DNA of 64,000 bases, taken from assembly GCF_030505395.1 (NCBI RefSeq), contig NZ_CP130044.1:2775001-2839000 (forward strand), written 5' to 3'. Of the stretch, positions 54,073-63,938 are shown piece after piece (position 1 is the stretch's first letter; every line of letters begins with the position of its first letter). Origin of the DNA: Asticcacaulis sp. ZE23SCel15. Its GTDB lineage: Bacteria > Pseudomonadota > Alphaproteobacteria > Caulobacterales > Caulobacteraceae. Position numbers and translations under genes: made by a program. The notes under the pieces were generated by a model. That model ran no database searches, had not been told where the DNA came from, and saw only the letters and a program-made list of their open reading frames with translations.

Positions 54073-54992
54073 TTCCAATGCGCCCGTTAAGGCCAGATGC
54101 CGCTCCAGATCCAGAAGCCGAAGCTTTTGTAGGGGCGATGACGCGTGCCGAAGCGGGGGAAACTTCGTCTGCAGAGCCCGGCACATCAGACATCGAAGCG
54201 GTCTGGGATGCGTTGGGGCAACTGGAGGTATCCGATTTCGACGCTCCAGAAGCGATTATGCGTAAACCTGTTTTCTGGTCACGTCGTCATATGATGGGTG
54301 GTGCGGCCTTGGCCGCCAGTCTGGTTCTGGCCGTTGGGCTCATATGGAACCAGCGTCCCGTTATATATCAAACTGATGTGGGCGAGCAGAAAACGATCCA
54401 ACTGTCTGATGGCTCGCATGTGACTCTCAATACCGATACGCGGCTGTCGGTGCGGGTGACGGGCAAACGCCGTGAGGTCACGCTCGAAACCGGAGAGGCC
54501 TTCTTTACGGTTGCACATCGCCCGGATAATGCGCCGTTCGATGTTGTAAGTGGTCCGGCCCATATTCGGGTGACGGGTACGAAATTCAATGTCTATCGCC
54601 AAACGGAAACGACGCAGGTCGATTTGATCGAAGGGGGGGTCAGGGTGGGAGCCAAAAATGCTCATGTGCAGGTTATATTACGCCCCGGTCAGGCGGTTCG
54701 GGTCGATTTACACGGTCGCCCCGGGCAGGTTACGGCCGCGCAAGCGACGCGCATCCTGGATTGGCAACAGAACCGCCTGAGTTTTGAGAGCGCACCTTTG
54801 GCCGACGCTGTCGCTGAAATGAACCGCTATAGCCGCGTGAAGCTGATGGTCACGACTCCGGCGCTGCAAACCCTCAAGATAGATGGTGTCTTCGATGCTG
54901 GCGACACTAAGGGCTTTGCCCGCGCCTTGCATGAACTGCACGGTATTACCGTGCGGCCGACCCAAGATGAGATCCAGTTGTCGCGAAGTTAA
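54057..54992 (+). CDS. FecR-family anti-sigma factor
   Basis: A 311-residue inner-membrane regulator. The cytoplasmic N-terminal part (residues 1-78) would bind the sigma factor; one span (MMGGAALAASLVLAVGLIW) follows; the periplasmic FecR domain reads DVGEQKTIQLSDGSHVTLNT, VTLETGEAFFTVAH, GPAHIRVTGTKFNVY, VDLIEGGVRV; the C-terminal domain (LADAVAEMNRYSRVKLMV, LKIDGVFDAGDTKGFARAL) has the STN-like/DUF4974 form and contacts the receptor. ATG 54057 has AAGGA six bases upstream inside the sigma gene, so translation is coupled. Confidence 0.9.
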   Translation: MVRAIIPMRPLRPDAAPDPEAEAFVGAMTRAEAGETSSAEPGTSDIEAVWDALGQLEVSDFDAPEAIMRKPVFWSRRHMMGGAALAASLVLAVGLIWNQRPVIYQTDVGEQKTIQLSDGSHVTLNTDTRLSVRVTGKRREVTLETGEAFFTVAHRPDNAPFDVVSGPAHIRVTGTKFNVYRQTETTQVDLIEGGVRVGAKNAHVQVILRPGQAVRVDLHGRPGQVTAAQATRILDWQQNRLSFESAPLADAVAEMNRYSRVKLMVTTPALQTLKIDGVFDAGDTKGFARALHELHGITVRPTQDEIQLSRS

Positions 54993-55518
54993 GCCTTCGG
55001 GTTTAATTATTTTTATTCGGCGCGTAACACATGACATCATAAAGGAAGGCCAATTCCACGGTGCTAGAGATCATGTGTGCCTGCGGCCAAACACAGGAAA
55101 GCTCTGTATGGTTCTTGCTGTGTCTCGGAATTCGTATTCAGTTCATTAGCTCATCCTTAAATTTTTAACGGCCATAGCGATGTGCGTTGTGGCGCGTTAT
55201 ATCCGTCAGGCGCCGATATCTGAAGTCATGTGGCGTGAACCAGGCGTAACCGATCGGGAAGTGGTAAGTGATGGCTAAATGCGTACTTCTGCGATATATC
55301 TCCATATGTTTAATTCGAAAATATATCGCAGAAAAATTCTTTTAAAGTGGAAATGGTGAAGTCGATTAAGATGTGTCAAAGTCTAGATATGCGATCATTT
55401 AGGCGCTGGCGCCTGGAATTGCCGGTTCACATAATCGAGCAGGGGGCGCTACAGAACACTCAGGCCGGTTAGACACGATAAAAGCCTATAGGTGTGGAAG
55501 ATTAAACGGCATATTACC
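54993..55518. other. Gene-free stretch with inverted repeats
   Basis: About 525 bp between fecR and the gltA terminator, AT-rich in the middle. It contains a 13-bp perfect inverted repeat (55287-55333) and a dyad AGGCGC-TG-GCGCCT (55401-55414). Reading frames here have no recognisable domain. Confidence 0.45.
55287..55333. repeat. 13-bp perfect inverted repeat, 21-bp spacer
   Basis: TTCTGCGATATAT at 55287-55299 and its exact complement ATATATCGCAGAA at 55321-55333. Two half-sites about 34 bp apart centre to centre could be an operator pair, a long hairpin or the ends of a tiny decayed mobile element. Nothing adjacent identifies which. Confidence 0.6.
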
Positions 55519-55553
55519 CAACAAATAAGCGCCCCGTAACGGTACGGAGCGCT
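55519..55553 (-). terminator. Rho-independent terminator of gltA
   Basis: On the minus strand AGCGCTCCGTA and TACGGGGCGCT form an 11-bp stem with one G-T pair and a 4-base loop, followed by TATTTGTT. It lies 26 bp after the gltA stop. Confidence 0.75.
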
Positions 55554-55578
55554 TTCTTCGTTTTGGAAAACAGTTCGA

Positions 55579-56871
55579 TTAGGCGCGCTGCGATAAGGGC
55601 ACAAAGTCACGTTGTGCTGAACCGGTATAGAGTTGACGCGGGCGACCAATCTTTTGCGACGGGTCCTCAATCATTTCTTTCCATTGAGCGATCCAGCCCA
55701 CGGTGCGGGCCAGGGCAAACAGCACGGTGAACATGGTGGTCGGGAAGCCCATGGCCGACAGGGTGATACCTGAATAGAAGTCGATATTCGGGTAAAGCTT
55801 ACGCGACACGAAATACTCATCCGACAGCGCGATGCGTTCCAGTTCGCGGGCAACCTGAAGCAGTGGATCGTTCGGATCACCGACAGCGCTCAAGACTTCA
55901 TGACAGGTCGTCTGCATCACCTTGGCGCGTGGATCGTAGTTCTTATAGACGCGGTGACCAAAGCCCATCAGCTTGTACTTACGGTCTTTAACGCCCTGGA
56001 TAAACTCAGGGATCTTATCGACCGTGCCTATTTCCTTAAGCATGTTGAGCGCTTCTTCGTTAGCGCCGCCATGCGACGGGCCCCACAGACAGGCGATGCC
56101 GGCAGCAATACAGGCAAACGGGTTAGCGCCCGAAGACCCGGCCAGACGCACCGTTGATGTCGAGGCGTTCTGTTCATGATCAGCATGGAGGATGAAGATG
56201 CGATCCATAGCCTTGGCCAGAATCGGGTTCACTTCATAATCTTCGGCAGGCACGGCAAAGCACATGCGCAGGAAATTTTCGGAATAGGACAGGTCGTTCT
56301 TTGGATAAACAAAGGGCTGGCCGACGCTGTACTTGTAGGCGCGGGCCGCAATCGTCGGCATTTTCGCAATCAGGCGATGTGCTGAAATTTCGCGCTGTTT
56401 TTCATCCTGAATATCAAGGCTGTCGTGGTAAAATGCCGACAGGGCACCAACGGCACCCGTCATGATCGCCATAGGGTGAGCGTCTCTGCGGAAGCCGGAG
56501 AAGAAGCGGTCGAATTGCTCATGCAACATGGTGTGACGGGTGATGGTCGTCTCAAACTCTTCAAACGCTGCCGCTGATGGCAGTTCGCCGTGCAGCAACA
56601 AATAGCAGGTTTCTATGAAGTTTGATTTTTCAGCCAGTTGATCAATCGGATAACCGCGGTGCAGCAATATACCCTTATCGCCATCGATAAAGGTGATCTT
56701 GGACTCGCAGGAAGCCGTCGAGGTAAAGCCCGGATCGTAGGTAAAGGCGTCAGATTCAGCGTACAGTTTACGAATGTCGATCACATCAGGGCCCAGCGTG
56801 CCCTTTTGTACCGGCAAATCTATGACCTTATCGCCGACGGTAATTTTAGCGGGATTGGTAGTTTGGGTCAT
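55579..56871 (-). CDS. gltA: Citrate synthase
   Basis: A 430-residue hexameric-type (type II, Gram-negative) citrate synthase, joining oxaloacetate and acetyl-CoA at the entry of the TCA cycle. Signatures: [34 protein letters not shown], the catalytic His regions in [20 protein letters not shown] and [26 protein letters not shown] and the Asp in [18 protein letters not shown] 56871 is preferred because GAGGTGA precedes it by eight bases; the frame also opens at GTG 56883. It lies 72 bp downstream of gltX. Confidence 0.97.
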   Translation of the reverse strand: MTQTTNPAKITVGDKVIDLPVQKGTLGPDVIDIRKLYAESDAFTYDPGFTSTASCESKITFIDGDKGILLHRGYPIDQLAEKSNFIETCYLLLHGELPSAAAFEEFETTITRHTMLHEQFDRFFSGFRRDAHPMAIMTGAVGALSAFYHDSLDIQDEKQREISAHRLIAKMPTIAARAYKYSVGQPFVYPKNDLSYSENFLRMCFAVPAEDYEVNPILAKAMDRIFILHADHEQNASTSTVRLAGSSGANPFACIAAGIACLWGPSHGGANEEALNMLKEIGTVDKIPEFIQGVKDRKYKLMGFGHRVYKNYDPRAKVMQTTCHEVLSAVGDPNDPLLQVARELERIALSDEYFVSRKLYPNIDFYSGITLSAMGFPTTMFTVLFALARTVGWIAQWKEMIEDPSQKIGRPRQLYTGSAQRDFVPLSQRA

Positions 56872-56943
56872 GAATTGCTTCACCTCTTATTGTTTATGTG
56901 CATCGCAACCTAAATGCGGTGTCCTCATATATAAACATGCGAT

Positions 56944-58356
56944 CTATTTGGAAAGACCATCCTTAAGTCGTGCGAGGCCTTCGCTTTTGCCAAGGGCGGC
57001 CAAAATGCGCGAAATGTCGGGGGCAGGGTGTCCGCCGGACAGTATCCCCCGCAGCGCAGGGCCGATCTTTCCGAACCCAACTCCTTCATTTTCAACGAAA
57101 TTTTTCAAAGTTACATCAAGTGAACCGACGGACCAGTCACTTAAAGACAACAAATTTTCGTGAAGACGTGAAAGACGATCGAATGTTTCTTCGGTCAAAA
57201 GTTTTTTCGTTTTTTCATCGATCTGAAACGGACGTTTCGCTAAAGCGAAGGCCAGAAGATCGGCAAAATCAGTGATTTTAACCGCCCGCTCTACGATCAG
57301 AGGCAGGGTGCGCTCAATGATTTCCGCTGAACGGGCATCGATAGCTACACCCCGTGAGATCAGGTCATCGTGAACCAGTATCAAAAGACGCTTCGGCTCA
57401 CACTCCCTTATCCAATGGGCATTGACATGATTGAGTTTATCGAAGTCCAGACGGGCAGGGGCTTTATTGATGTCCTTAATGTCGAACCAGTCAATCATCT
57501 GTTGATCGTTGAAAATTTCATCGTCTCCGTGAGACCACCCCAACCGCGCCAAATAATTGCGCATGGCTTCGGGCAGATAACCAAGGCCCTGATAATCTCC
57601 AACGGCCTGGGCACCATGGCGCTTGCTGAGTTTGGCGCCGTCTGGACCGTGAATAAGCGGGATATGCGCAAAGGTCGGTACATTCCATCCTGCGGCCTTG
57701 TAGATAAGGGTTTGTCGCGCGGCATTATTCAGGTGGTCGTCGCCTCTGATGACGTGGGTGACGCCCATATCATGGTCGTCCACCACAACGGCCAGATTGT
57801 AAGTCGGCGTTCCATCTGATCTCAGCAGGATCAGGTCGTCCATGTCTTTGGTGTTAAAGCTGACCTGCCCCTGCACGGCATCGTTGATGACAAGTGGCTC
57901 GTCAAGCGGGCCTTTGAAGCGGATGACGTGGGGTGTCGCGAGTTGTTCTGCGGTTGGCACACGGTCCCGCCACGGCGAGCGTAAGGCGTGGCCTGATGCG
58001 CGTGCGGTTTCACGCGCGGCTTCGGTTTCTTCATGGGTCATGAAGCAGGCATAGGCGTGGCCAGATTGGTACAGGGACTGGACCACTTGCTTATGCTGCG
58101 GTTCACGAGAGGACTGAAAAACGATCTCTTCGTCTGTATTGAGCCCTAGCCAGTTCAAGCCCTCAAAAATGGCTTCCACAGCCTCTGGCGTCGAACGCTC
58201 ACGATCGGTATCTTCGATTTGTATCAGAAAGCGCCCCCCTTTGGCTTTTGCATAAAGCCAGTTAAAAAGGGCTGTGCGCGCTCCGCCGATATGCAGATAA
58301 CCCGTGGGTGAAGGGGCAAAGCGGGTCACAACGTCGGGGGATAAGGTATCGGACAT
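56944..58356 (-). CDS. gltX: Glutamyl-tRNA synthetase
   Basis: A 470-residue class I synthetase charging tRNA-Glu. HIGH-type motif in RFAPSPTGYLHIGGARTALFN, the AYACFMTHEE zinc-region remnant, and the KMSKS-equivalent GAKLSKRHGAQAV are intact. The anticodon-binding helical domain ends in IGPALRGILSGGHPAPDISR and a short tail. In alphaproteobacteria GltX may be discriminating or not; that cannot be read from the sequence here. It is divergent from comEC and upstream of gltA on the same strand. Confidence 0.96.
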   Translation of the reverse strand: MSDTLSPDVVTRFAPSPTGYLHIGGARTALFNWLYAKAKGGRFLIQIEDTDRERSTPEAVEAIFEGLNWLGLNTDEEIVFQSSREPQHKQVVQSLYQSGHAYACFMTHEETEAARETARASGHALRSPWRDRVPTAEQLATPHVIRFKGPLDEPLVINDAVQGQVSFNTKDMDDLILLRSDGTPTYNLAVVVDDHDMGVTHVIRGDDHLNNAARQTLIYKAAGWNVPTFAHIPLIHGPDGAKLSKRHGAQAVGDYQGLGYLPEAMRNYLARLGWSHGDDEIFNDQQMIDWFDIKDINKAPARLDFDKLNHVNAHWIRECEPKRLLILVHDDLISRGVAIDARSAEIIERTLPLIVERAVKITDFADLLAFALAKRPFQIDEKTKKLLTEETFDRLSRLHENLLSLSDWSVGSLDVTLKNFVENEGVGFGKIGPALRGILSGGHPAPDISRILAALGKSEGLARLKDGLSK

Positions 58357-58447
58357 GATCTTGAACTTGAACTGAGCGGAAGGGTGTGCGTCCTTATAAC
58401 CACCTTACGAACCACCACCAGTCTTTTTGAGACGTATATCAGCTAAA

Positions 58448-60613
58448 ATGACAATCTATTTGAAACAGATATGGTCGTGGATGTCGTTAAATCTGCCTAA
58501 AAAGATACTATCCTCTTTGGTTGAGGCTTTAGCATTACAAAGAGGCCGGTTCTTTTTGTGGTTACCCGTCGCCCTGGGGGCGGGATGTGCGACCTATCTT
58601 CATCTGAAATTTGAGCCTTCATGGTGGAGTGTCTGGGTACTGGCGGGGATTGCATCTGCAATCTTTTGGTTCATTAGAAAACTGAATATATCGGCGTATA
58701 TAACTAATTTTACTTTGATTTTTGTGGTATTTTTAGCCGGAATAATTTTGTGTAAAACTAGGACGGAAAATGTCGCTGCACCTGTCATAGATGCTTCAAA
58801 AAACCAATACAATGTAACCGCTTATGTCGTAGATGTGGTTTCAAGCGACAGTGAGGCCCCCAGACTTTTGCTGGCCCCGATACGAATAGACGGGGTGCTG
58901 GCGGCTGACACGCCGCTTCGCATTAGGGTTACCTTGCGACAATGGCCCGCCGATATAGATATCAAACCGGGGCAGGCCGTGCGCGGTTTTATGATTTTAA
59001 ATTCACCGTCACGCCCCTTTATGCCGGGCGGATATGATTTCGCGCGCGCGGCATGGTTCGATGGTTTAGGGGCAGTGGGGTTCGTTCCCGGTAAGCTACG
59101 CATCGCAGATCAGATTAGACCGCGGCTGAGGTTGTCACTCATGATGGGGCTCAATCGGCTACGCTGGACTATAACCCGTAATCTTGTAGAGGATCTAAAA
59201 GACAAATTTCCGGACGGACAGGCGTTAGGTGGCTTTGCTGCGGCTTTGGTAACGGGCCATCAAGCCTACCTTTCACCGCGCATGGTACAGGACATGCGCG
59301 ACTTTGGATTGGCGCATATTCTTTCTATATCTGGCCTGCATATGGCGATTGTCGGAGGATTTATCTTTTTCGCCAGCCGAGCCCTTTTGGCTTTGTCGCC
59401 CGCACTGACGCTGAAGTATCCGATCAAAAAGTGGGCGGCGTGGTTAGCCATTATAGGGGTGCTGGCCTATCTGGCTCTGTCAGGTACACCGGCACCAGCT
59501 ATCCGGGCGGCTGTAGTCGCCATCATCGTTTTCATGGCGGTTATTGTTGATCGTCGGGCCTTGAGTTTGAGGTCTTTAGCGATAGCGGCGGTAATCGTTC
59601 TGGCGCTGATGCCAGAGGCAGTTATTGAGCCGGGGTTTCAGATGTCCTTTGCAGCGACCGCCGCTCTTTTGGCTCTGGCGGAGGCACAAAAGCCGCTCAT
59701 AAAGGAAATTAGTGTGCCATGGGCCGTACGGGCAGTTCAGAACATGGGCCGCGCTATCTGGTTATCGCTCATGGCATCACTGGTTGCGGGTGCGGCCACG
59801 ACCCCGTTTTCATTGCATTATTTCAACCGCATTAGCGTTTACGGGATGATATCGAACCTGCTTTCATCCCCCATATCCAGTTTCATGCTGATGCCGGCGT
59901 TGGCTCTATGGACCGTTTTGCAGGCCACCCCGCTGGCAGCTCCGTTTATGTATATAGCGGGTGCTGGGCTTATGTTGACCGATAAGATATCGGCGTGGAC
60001 GGCATCCCTGGATGGTGCCGTCAGGATCATGCCCAGTGCGCCGGATTATGTTCTTTTGATTTCATTTGCAGGCATACTGTGGCTTTGCCTGATACGAGGG
60101 CGTGTGCGCTGGGTGGGTTTAATCGCGGCCATCAGTATAATTGTGTGGCCACGAACACATCCGCCGGATGTATGGATTGATCCTCAAGGCGCCAATGCCG
60201 CCATAAGTGATAGAAATGTGGCTTACGTTTTACGGCCGAAGGTTAAACAGTATGGTTATGAACACTGGCTGCGCCATTATGGCCTGAAAGATGACAGGGA
60301 AACCGGACTGCCACACAACTACGATTGTAAGGGACTGTTATGTGTTCCCAAACCCCAAGCTGTTCATAAAATTGGCTTCTGGTTTGGGAATAAGCCTCCT
60401 AAAGTGGAAGTTATAATCAGGCTGTGCCAGTCTAGTGAATTGGTCATTTCACGCGCTGAGATCGCCGAATGGCCGCAAATTTGCGCGAAAATCAATCGAA
60501 TTGACCGGGATGATATTGCATCACTTGGGGCCTTGGAACTCAGCAGGCAGGGCAATCAATGGCTGATAAAAGGCAGCGAAGTGAGCCGTGGAGATCGCCC
60601 ATGGGTTCGTTAA
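58448..60613 (+). CDS. comEC: ComEC/Rec2-family DNA uptake channel
   Basis: About 721 residues with many membrane spans. The competence domain is recognisable by [40 protein letters not shown] (the ComEC signature SGLH), [17 protein letters not shown] and the later [18 protein letters not shown]. The C-terminal soluble part resembles the decayed metallo-beta-lactamase region of alphaproteobacterial homologs, and I see no H-x-H-x-D-H motif, so nuclease activity is doubtful. ATG 58448 is preferred over TTG 58427. Its stop overlaps that of lexA by 4 bp on the opposite strand, as neighbours in convergent orientation. Confidence 0.9.
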   Translation: MTIYLKQIWSWMSLNLPKKILSSLVEALALQRGRFFLWLPVALGAGCATYLHLKFEPSWWSVWVLAGIASAIFWFIRKLNISAYITNFTLIFVVFLAGIILCKTRTENVAAPVIDASKNQYNVTAYVVDVVSSDSEAPRLLLAPIRIDGVLAADTPLRIRVTLRQWPADIDIKPGQAVRGFMILNSPSRPFMPGGYDFARAAWFDGLGAVGFVPGKLRIADQIRPRLRLSLMMGLNRLRWTITRNLVEDLKDKFPDGQALGGFAAALVTGHQAYLSPRMVQDMRDFGLAHILSISGLHMAIVGGFIFFASRALLALSPALTLKYPIKKWAAWLAIIGVLAYLALSGTPAPAIRAAVVAIIVFMAVIVDRRALSLRSLAIAAVIVLALMPEAVIEPGFQMSFAATAALLALAEAQKPLIKEISVPWAVRAVQNMGRAIWLSLMASLVAGAATTPFSLHYFNRISVYGMISNLLSSPISSFMLMPALALWTVLQATPLAAPFMYIAGAGLMLTDKISAWTASLDGAVRIMPSAPDYVLLISFAGILWLCLIRGRVRWVGLIAAISIIVWPRTHPPDVWIDPQGANAAISDRNVAYVLRPKVKQYGYEHWLRHYGLKDDRETGLPHNYDCKGLLCVPKPQAVHKIGFWFGNKPPKVEVIIRLCQSSELVISRAEIAEWPQICAKINRIDRDDIASLGALELSRQGNQWLIKGSEVSRGDRPWVR

Positions 60614-61308
60614 TGGTACTTACGTAATAGACCAACCAGGCGGCCCTGAACGGCCACTTCATCGGTATTATATATGCGGGTTTTGTAGGCAGGATTTGCA
60701 GCTTCCAATGCAATCGAAGCGCCTTTTTTCCGTAGACGCTTTAAGGTTGCGGTATCGCCGTCAACAAGCGCCACGACAATTTCGCCAGATTGCGCAGTAT
60801 CGGTTTTTTTGATAATGACGTAATCACCGTTTAAGATACCGGCATTGATCATGGAGTTGCCTTCAATCTCCAGAATATAATGCTCACCGGCCCCCAGCAT
60901 CGCTTCTGGTATGCGTAATCGATCACGCTCCTGCCCCATGGCTTCAATAGGTACACCGGCAGCTATTTTACCCAATAAGGGCAATTCGCGGCCATCTTCC
61001 ATAACAGGTTTCGCCGCGGGTTGAGGTTTTGAACCTTCGACCACATGAGGCACAAAGTTTTGTCGTCCCTTAGGCGGTGCGGCGGTTGTTGCCTGATCAG
61101 GAAGCTTAATGACCTCAAGCGCTCTGGCCCGATGCGCCAGCCTGCGAATGAAACCGCGTTCTTCAAGCGCTGTTATCAGACGGTGGATACCCGACTTTGA
61201 CGCCAGATCCAACGCTTCTTTCATTTCATCAAAGGAAGGTGAAACACCACTTTCCTTGATGCGTTCATGGATGAACATTAAAAGTTCGCGTTGTTTGGTC
61301 GTCAGCAT
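60610..61308 (-). CDS. lexA: LexA repressor of the SOS regulon
   Basis: A 232-residue LexA. The N-terminal winged helix ([35 protein letters not shown]) binds SOS boxes; the C-terminal S24 domain has the self-cleavage Ala117-Gly118 bond in [12 protein letters not shown], Ser152 in [11 protein letters not shown] and Lys190 in [10 protein letters not shown]. RecA-stimulated autocleavage induces the regulon. Two GTTC-N7-GTTC-type boxes lie directly upstream, so it represses itself, and a matching box fronts imuA-imuB-dnaE2 in the same window. Confidence 0.97.
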   Translation of the reverse strand: MLTTKQRELLMFIHERIKESGVSPSFDEMKEALDLASKSGIHRLITALEERGFIRRLAHRARALEVIKLPDQATTAAPPKGRQNFVPHVVEGSKPQPAAKPVMEDGRELPLLGKIAAGVPIEAMGQERDRLRIPEAMLGAGEHYILEIEGNSMINAGILNGDYVIIKKTDTAQSGEIVVALVDGDTATLKRLRKKGASIALEAANPAYKTRIYNTDEVAVQGRLVGLLRKYH

Positions 61309-61358
61309 ATACCACCTGTGGGTTCTGTGTTCACCCAGATCCGCAATGGCTTCGGCGT

Positions 61359-61373
61359 GAACAAGTCATGAAC
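61359..61373 (-). promoter_or_regulatory. LexA box 1 upstream of lexA
   Basis: GAAC-AAGTCAT-GAAC on the plus strand, i.e. GTTC-N7-GTTC read in the direction of lexA, 51 bp before its start. Matches the alphaproteobacterial SOS box exactly. Confidence 0.88.
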
Positions 61374-61384
61374 TTATATCAGAT

Positions 61385-61399
61385 GTTCTGTAAGTGTTC
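61385..61399. promoter_or_regulatory. LexA box 2 between lexA and trpC
   Basis: GTTC-TGTAAGT-GTTC on the plus strand, 11 bp beyond box 1 and in the opposite orientation. It lies just after the trpC stop (61410), within the lexA promoter region. Two closely spaced boxes would give tighter autoregulation. Confidence 0.8.
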
Positions 61400-61409
61400 C
61401 AGGTTAATG

Positions 61410-62204
61410 TCAAGCTAATGATAAAAGTTTTTTTGCGGCCAGTGTAACATCAGCCTGACGCATCAAACTTTCCCCTACCAACATGGCGCAGGCGCCTGTG
61501 GCTTCAAGGCGGATGACATCGTCGACAGTAAAAATACCGCTTTCAGCAACCAGTATATGATCCGGCGACACCATCCGGGATAAGCTCTCAGTGGTTGATA
61601 TATCGATCTCAAAATTTCTTAAGTTTCTATTATTTACACCGATAAGGTTGGACTTAAGTTTAAGGGCGCGGCTCATCTCATTGGCATCATGAACTTCAAC
61701 CAGGGCATCCATTTTATAGTGTTGCGCAGCCGCTATTAGATCGCTTGCCAAGGCGTCATCCACCATCGCCATGATGACTAAAATAGCGTCGGCTCCGTAG
61801 CCGCGCGATTCCGCGACCTGCCAGGTATCGACGAGAAATTCTTTGCGTATACAGGGCAGGGTTACTGCATTTCTTGCGACCACAAAGTGTGATTCGTCGC
61901 CCATGAAGCTAGGGCCGTCAGTCAAAATCGATAAGCATGAGGCACCGCCAGCAGCGTAGGCGCGCGCCAGTTCTGGGGGATTGAAATCTTCACGGATCAA
62001 GCCTTTTGACGGGCTGGCTTTTTTGATCTCAGCAATGAGGCTTAAACTACCGGGCCGTTTATCGACCATTAAGGCGGTCGCAAACCCACGAGGCGCGCCT
62101 ACGTCTTGAATCCGGGTTTCGATGTCATCTAAAGACATATCCCGGCGGCGGCGTGCCACCTCATCGCGTTTATAGTCAGCAATTTTGGCAAGAATATCAG
62201 TCAT
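61410..62204 (-). CDS. trpC: Indole-3-glycerol phosphate synthase
   Basis: A 264-residue TIM-barrel enzyme closing the ring of CdRP to indole-3-glycerol phosphate in tryptophan synthesis. Signatures: [16 protein letters not shown] with the catalytic Lys pair, [44 protein letters not shown] and [14 protein letters not shown]. It is a single-function TrpC, not fused to TrpF. One base separates its start from the trpD stop, so trpG-trpD-trpC form one transcript. The lexA SOS boxes lie right after its stop. Confidence 0.97.
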   Translation of the reverse strand: MTDILAKIADYKRDEVARRRRDMSLDDIETRIQDVGAPRGFATALMVDKRPGSLSLIAEIKKASPSKGLIREDFNPPELARAYAAGGASCLSILTDGPSFMGDESHFVVARNAVTLPCIRKEFLVDTWQVAESRGYGADAILVIMAMVDDALASDLIAAAQHYKMDALVEVHDANEMSRALKLKSNLIGVNNRNLRNFEIDISTTESLSRMVSPDHILVAESGIFTVDDVIRLEATGACAMLVGESLMRQADVTLAAKKLLSLA

Positions 62205-62205
62205 A

Positions 62206-63225
62206 TTAAGCTTGATTATTCGTAATTTGAATTAACCGCTGCAAAGCGGTTTTGGCCTTACCGGAATTGAGAACTGACGCGGCAAGATCGACCCCATCCC
62301 TTAAGGTTTCAACCTTGTCGGCGACCAGAAACGCGGCTGCGGCATTGAGGCACACTATATCGCGATAAGGGCCTTTAGCTCCGTTTAAAAGATCAGACAG
62401 GGCCGCCGCATTTACGTCGGGTGTGCCGCCTGTGATATCCGCCAAAGAAGCGCGCGGTAGGCCAACAGCTTCCGGTGTGATGGTGAACAGCCTCACCTGA
62501 CCGTCGCGCCATTCAGCAACCTCGGTCTCGCCGGTTGTAGTCAGTTCATCAAGGCCCGCTCCATGTACAGACCAGGCTCTTTCGGCCCCCAGCATGCCCA
62601 GCGCTTTGGCAATGGGCTCAACGAATTGAGGTGCGGGAACGCCGACTACCTGACGTTTGGCACCTGCCGGATTGGTTAAGGGGCCCAACAAATTGAAAAT
62701 GGTGCGAAAGCCAAGTTGTTGCCTTATCGGGGCAACATGTTTCATGGCACCGTGGTGGGCAGGGGCAAACAGGAAACATATTCCGGCTTCGTCGAGGGCC
62801 TGCTTTTGCTGCTCGATCGATGCATCAATATTGACACCTAGTGCTGCCAATACGTCTGCGGTGCCGGATTTAGACGTGACGGCGCGGTTGCCGTGCTTAG
62901 CTACTTTTAGGCCGCCGCCGGCTGCGACAAAGCCGACAGCGGTAGATATGTTGAGCGTATGTAGGCCGTCGCCACCCGTGCCGCAAACATCGATGACATC
63001 ATAATTGTGCTCTAACCGTTTAGCCGCCGCGCGCATAGCGCGGGCACAGGCCGCGATTTCACCGACAGTCTCGCCGCGCAAGCGTATCGCCGTAACGGCC
63101 GCGGCGATTTGGGCCGGAGTCGGTTCTCCGCGCAGGCACGCTGAAAAGAAGGTCTCGGCATCGGCTTCTGATAAGGTCGCGCCATCTGCCAGTTTTGACA
63201 ATAAAGGCTTAAAACTGTCAGACAT
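62206..63225 (-). CDS. trpD: Anthranilate phosphoribosyltransferase
   Basis: A 339-residue enzyme transferring phosphoribose from PRPP to anthranilate. The PRPP-binding loop [19 protein letters not shown] and [19 protein letters not shown] are intact, with [18 protein letters not shown] and [13 protein letters not shown] typical of the family. Its ATG overlaps the trpG TGA by 8 bp, so translation is probably coupled to trpG. Confidence 0.97.
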   Translation of the reverse strand: MSDSFKPLLSKLADGATLSEADAETFFSACLRGEPTPAQIAAAVTAIRLRGETVGEIAACARAMRAAAKRLEHNYDVIDVCGTGGDGLHTLNISTAVGFVAAGGGLKVAKHGNRAVTSKSGTADVLAALGVNIDASIEQQKQALDEAGICFLFAPAHHGAMKHVAPIRQQLGFRTIFNLLGPLTNPAGAKRQVVGVPAPQFVEPIAKALGMLGAERAWSVHGAGLDELTTTGETEVAEWRDGQVRLFTITPEAVGLPRASLADITGGTPDVNAAALSDLLNGAKGPYRDIVCLNAAAAFLVADKVETLRDGVDLAASVLNSGKAKTALQRLIQITNNQA

Positions 63226-63811
63226 AGAGATTGCTGCTGGGGATGCCTGCCATATCGAGGAAGTTGGCCAAAATCTGATGGCCGCCTTCGGTGGCTATGG
63301 ATTCCGGGTGAAACTGAACGCCGTGGATAGGGCGCGTTTTATGTTGAACGCCCATGATTTCTCCGTCTTCGGTCCAGGCGGTCACTTCCAGTTCCGTGGG
63401 TAATGTCTCACGCTTGACCGCGAGAGAGTGATAACGTGTTGCCGTAAAAGGATTTGGCAGGTCTTTGAAAAGACCTATATTTTTGTGATGTATTTGACTT
63501 GTCTTGCCATGCATCAGAGCTTTGGCGCGAATGACATCTCCGCCGAATGCTTGGCCGATCGCCTGATGGCCGAGACATACGCCTAGTATAGGAAGGTCTT
63601 CAGGGGCGGCGCGAAGAAGCGGCAAGCATATACCGGCTTGATCTGGTGCGCAGGGGCCGGGGGACAGCAATATCGCCTTTGGGCCCATGGCCAGAGCGTC
63701 CTGAACACTCAAGGCATCATTTCGGAATACCTTGGTTTCGGCGCCGAGTTCAGCCAGGTAGTGAACAAGGTTGTAGGTAAAGCTGTCGTAATTATCGATA
63801 ACCAGGATCAT
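63218..63811 (-). CDS. trpG: Anthranilate synthase, glutamine amidotransferase subunit
   Basis: A 197-residue class I glutamine amidotransferase providing ammonia to TrpE. The N-terminus [18 protein letters not shown], the oxyanion [13 protein letters not shown], the nucleophile Cys79 in [15 protein letters not shown] and His168/Glu170 in [14 protein letters not shown] are all present. trpE is not in the window; the space upstream belongs to a short frame and a divergent gene, so trpE must be elsewhere or beyond the right end. First gene of trpGDC. Confidence 0.96.
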   Translation of the reverse strand: MILVIDNYDSFTYNLVHYLAELGAETKVFRNDALSVQDALAMGPKAILLSPGPCAPDQAGICLPLLRAAPEDLPILGVCLGHQAIGQAFGGDVIRAKALMHGKTSQIHHKNIGLFKDLPNPFTATRYHSLAVKRETLPTELEVTAWTEDGEIMGVQHKTRPIHGVQFHPESIATEGGHQILANFLDMAGIPSSNLYV

Positions 63812-63895
63812 TCAGAAGGCTCCGGGCAAACTGTCGTCATCTACATAGGGCTTAAGGTCGATTGCGCCAAGTGATAACCGATACAGTTCAATCAT
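63812..63895 (-). CDS. Possible 27-codon leader frame abutting trpG
   Basis: On the minus strand an ATG at 63895 opens 27 codons (ending DDDSLPGAF) and stops at TGA 63814-63812, exactly adjacent to the trpG ATG. Such packing suits translational coupling. It has no Trp codons, so it is not a classical trp attenuator peptide, and no ribosome site is obvious. Low confidence. Confidence 0.25.
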   Translation of the reverse strand: MIELYRLSLGAIDLKPYVDDDSLPGAF

Positions 63896-63938
63896 TTCAT
63901 GGTTAAATATCAGGAATTATTTCTGATTCGGATACATC

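Noticed and set aside
54883-55149. Plus-strand frame running from the end of fecR into the gap
   Set aside because: Mostly a shadow of fecR in another frame, with no separate ribosome site or motif.
61322-61334. GTTC-TGT-GTTC near the lexA start as a further SOS box
   Set aside because: Spacing is 3 instead of 7 bases, so it does not fit the LexA motif.
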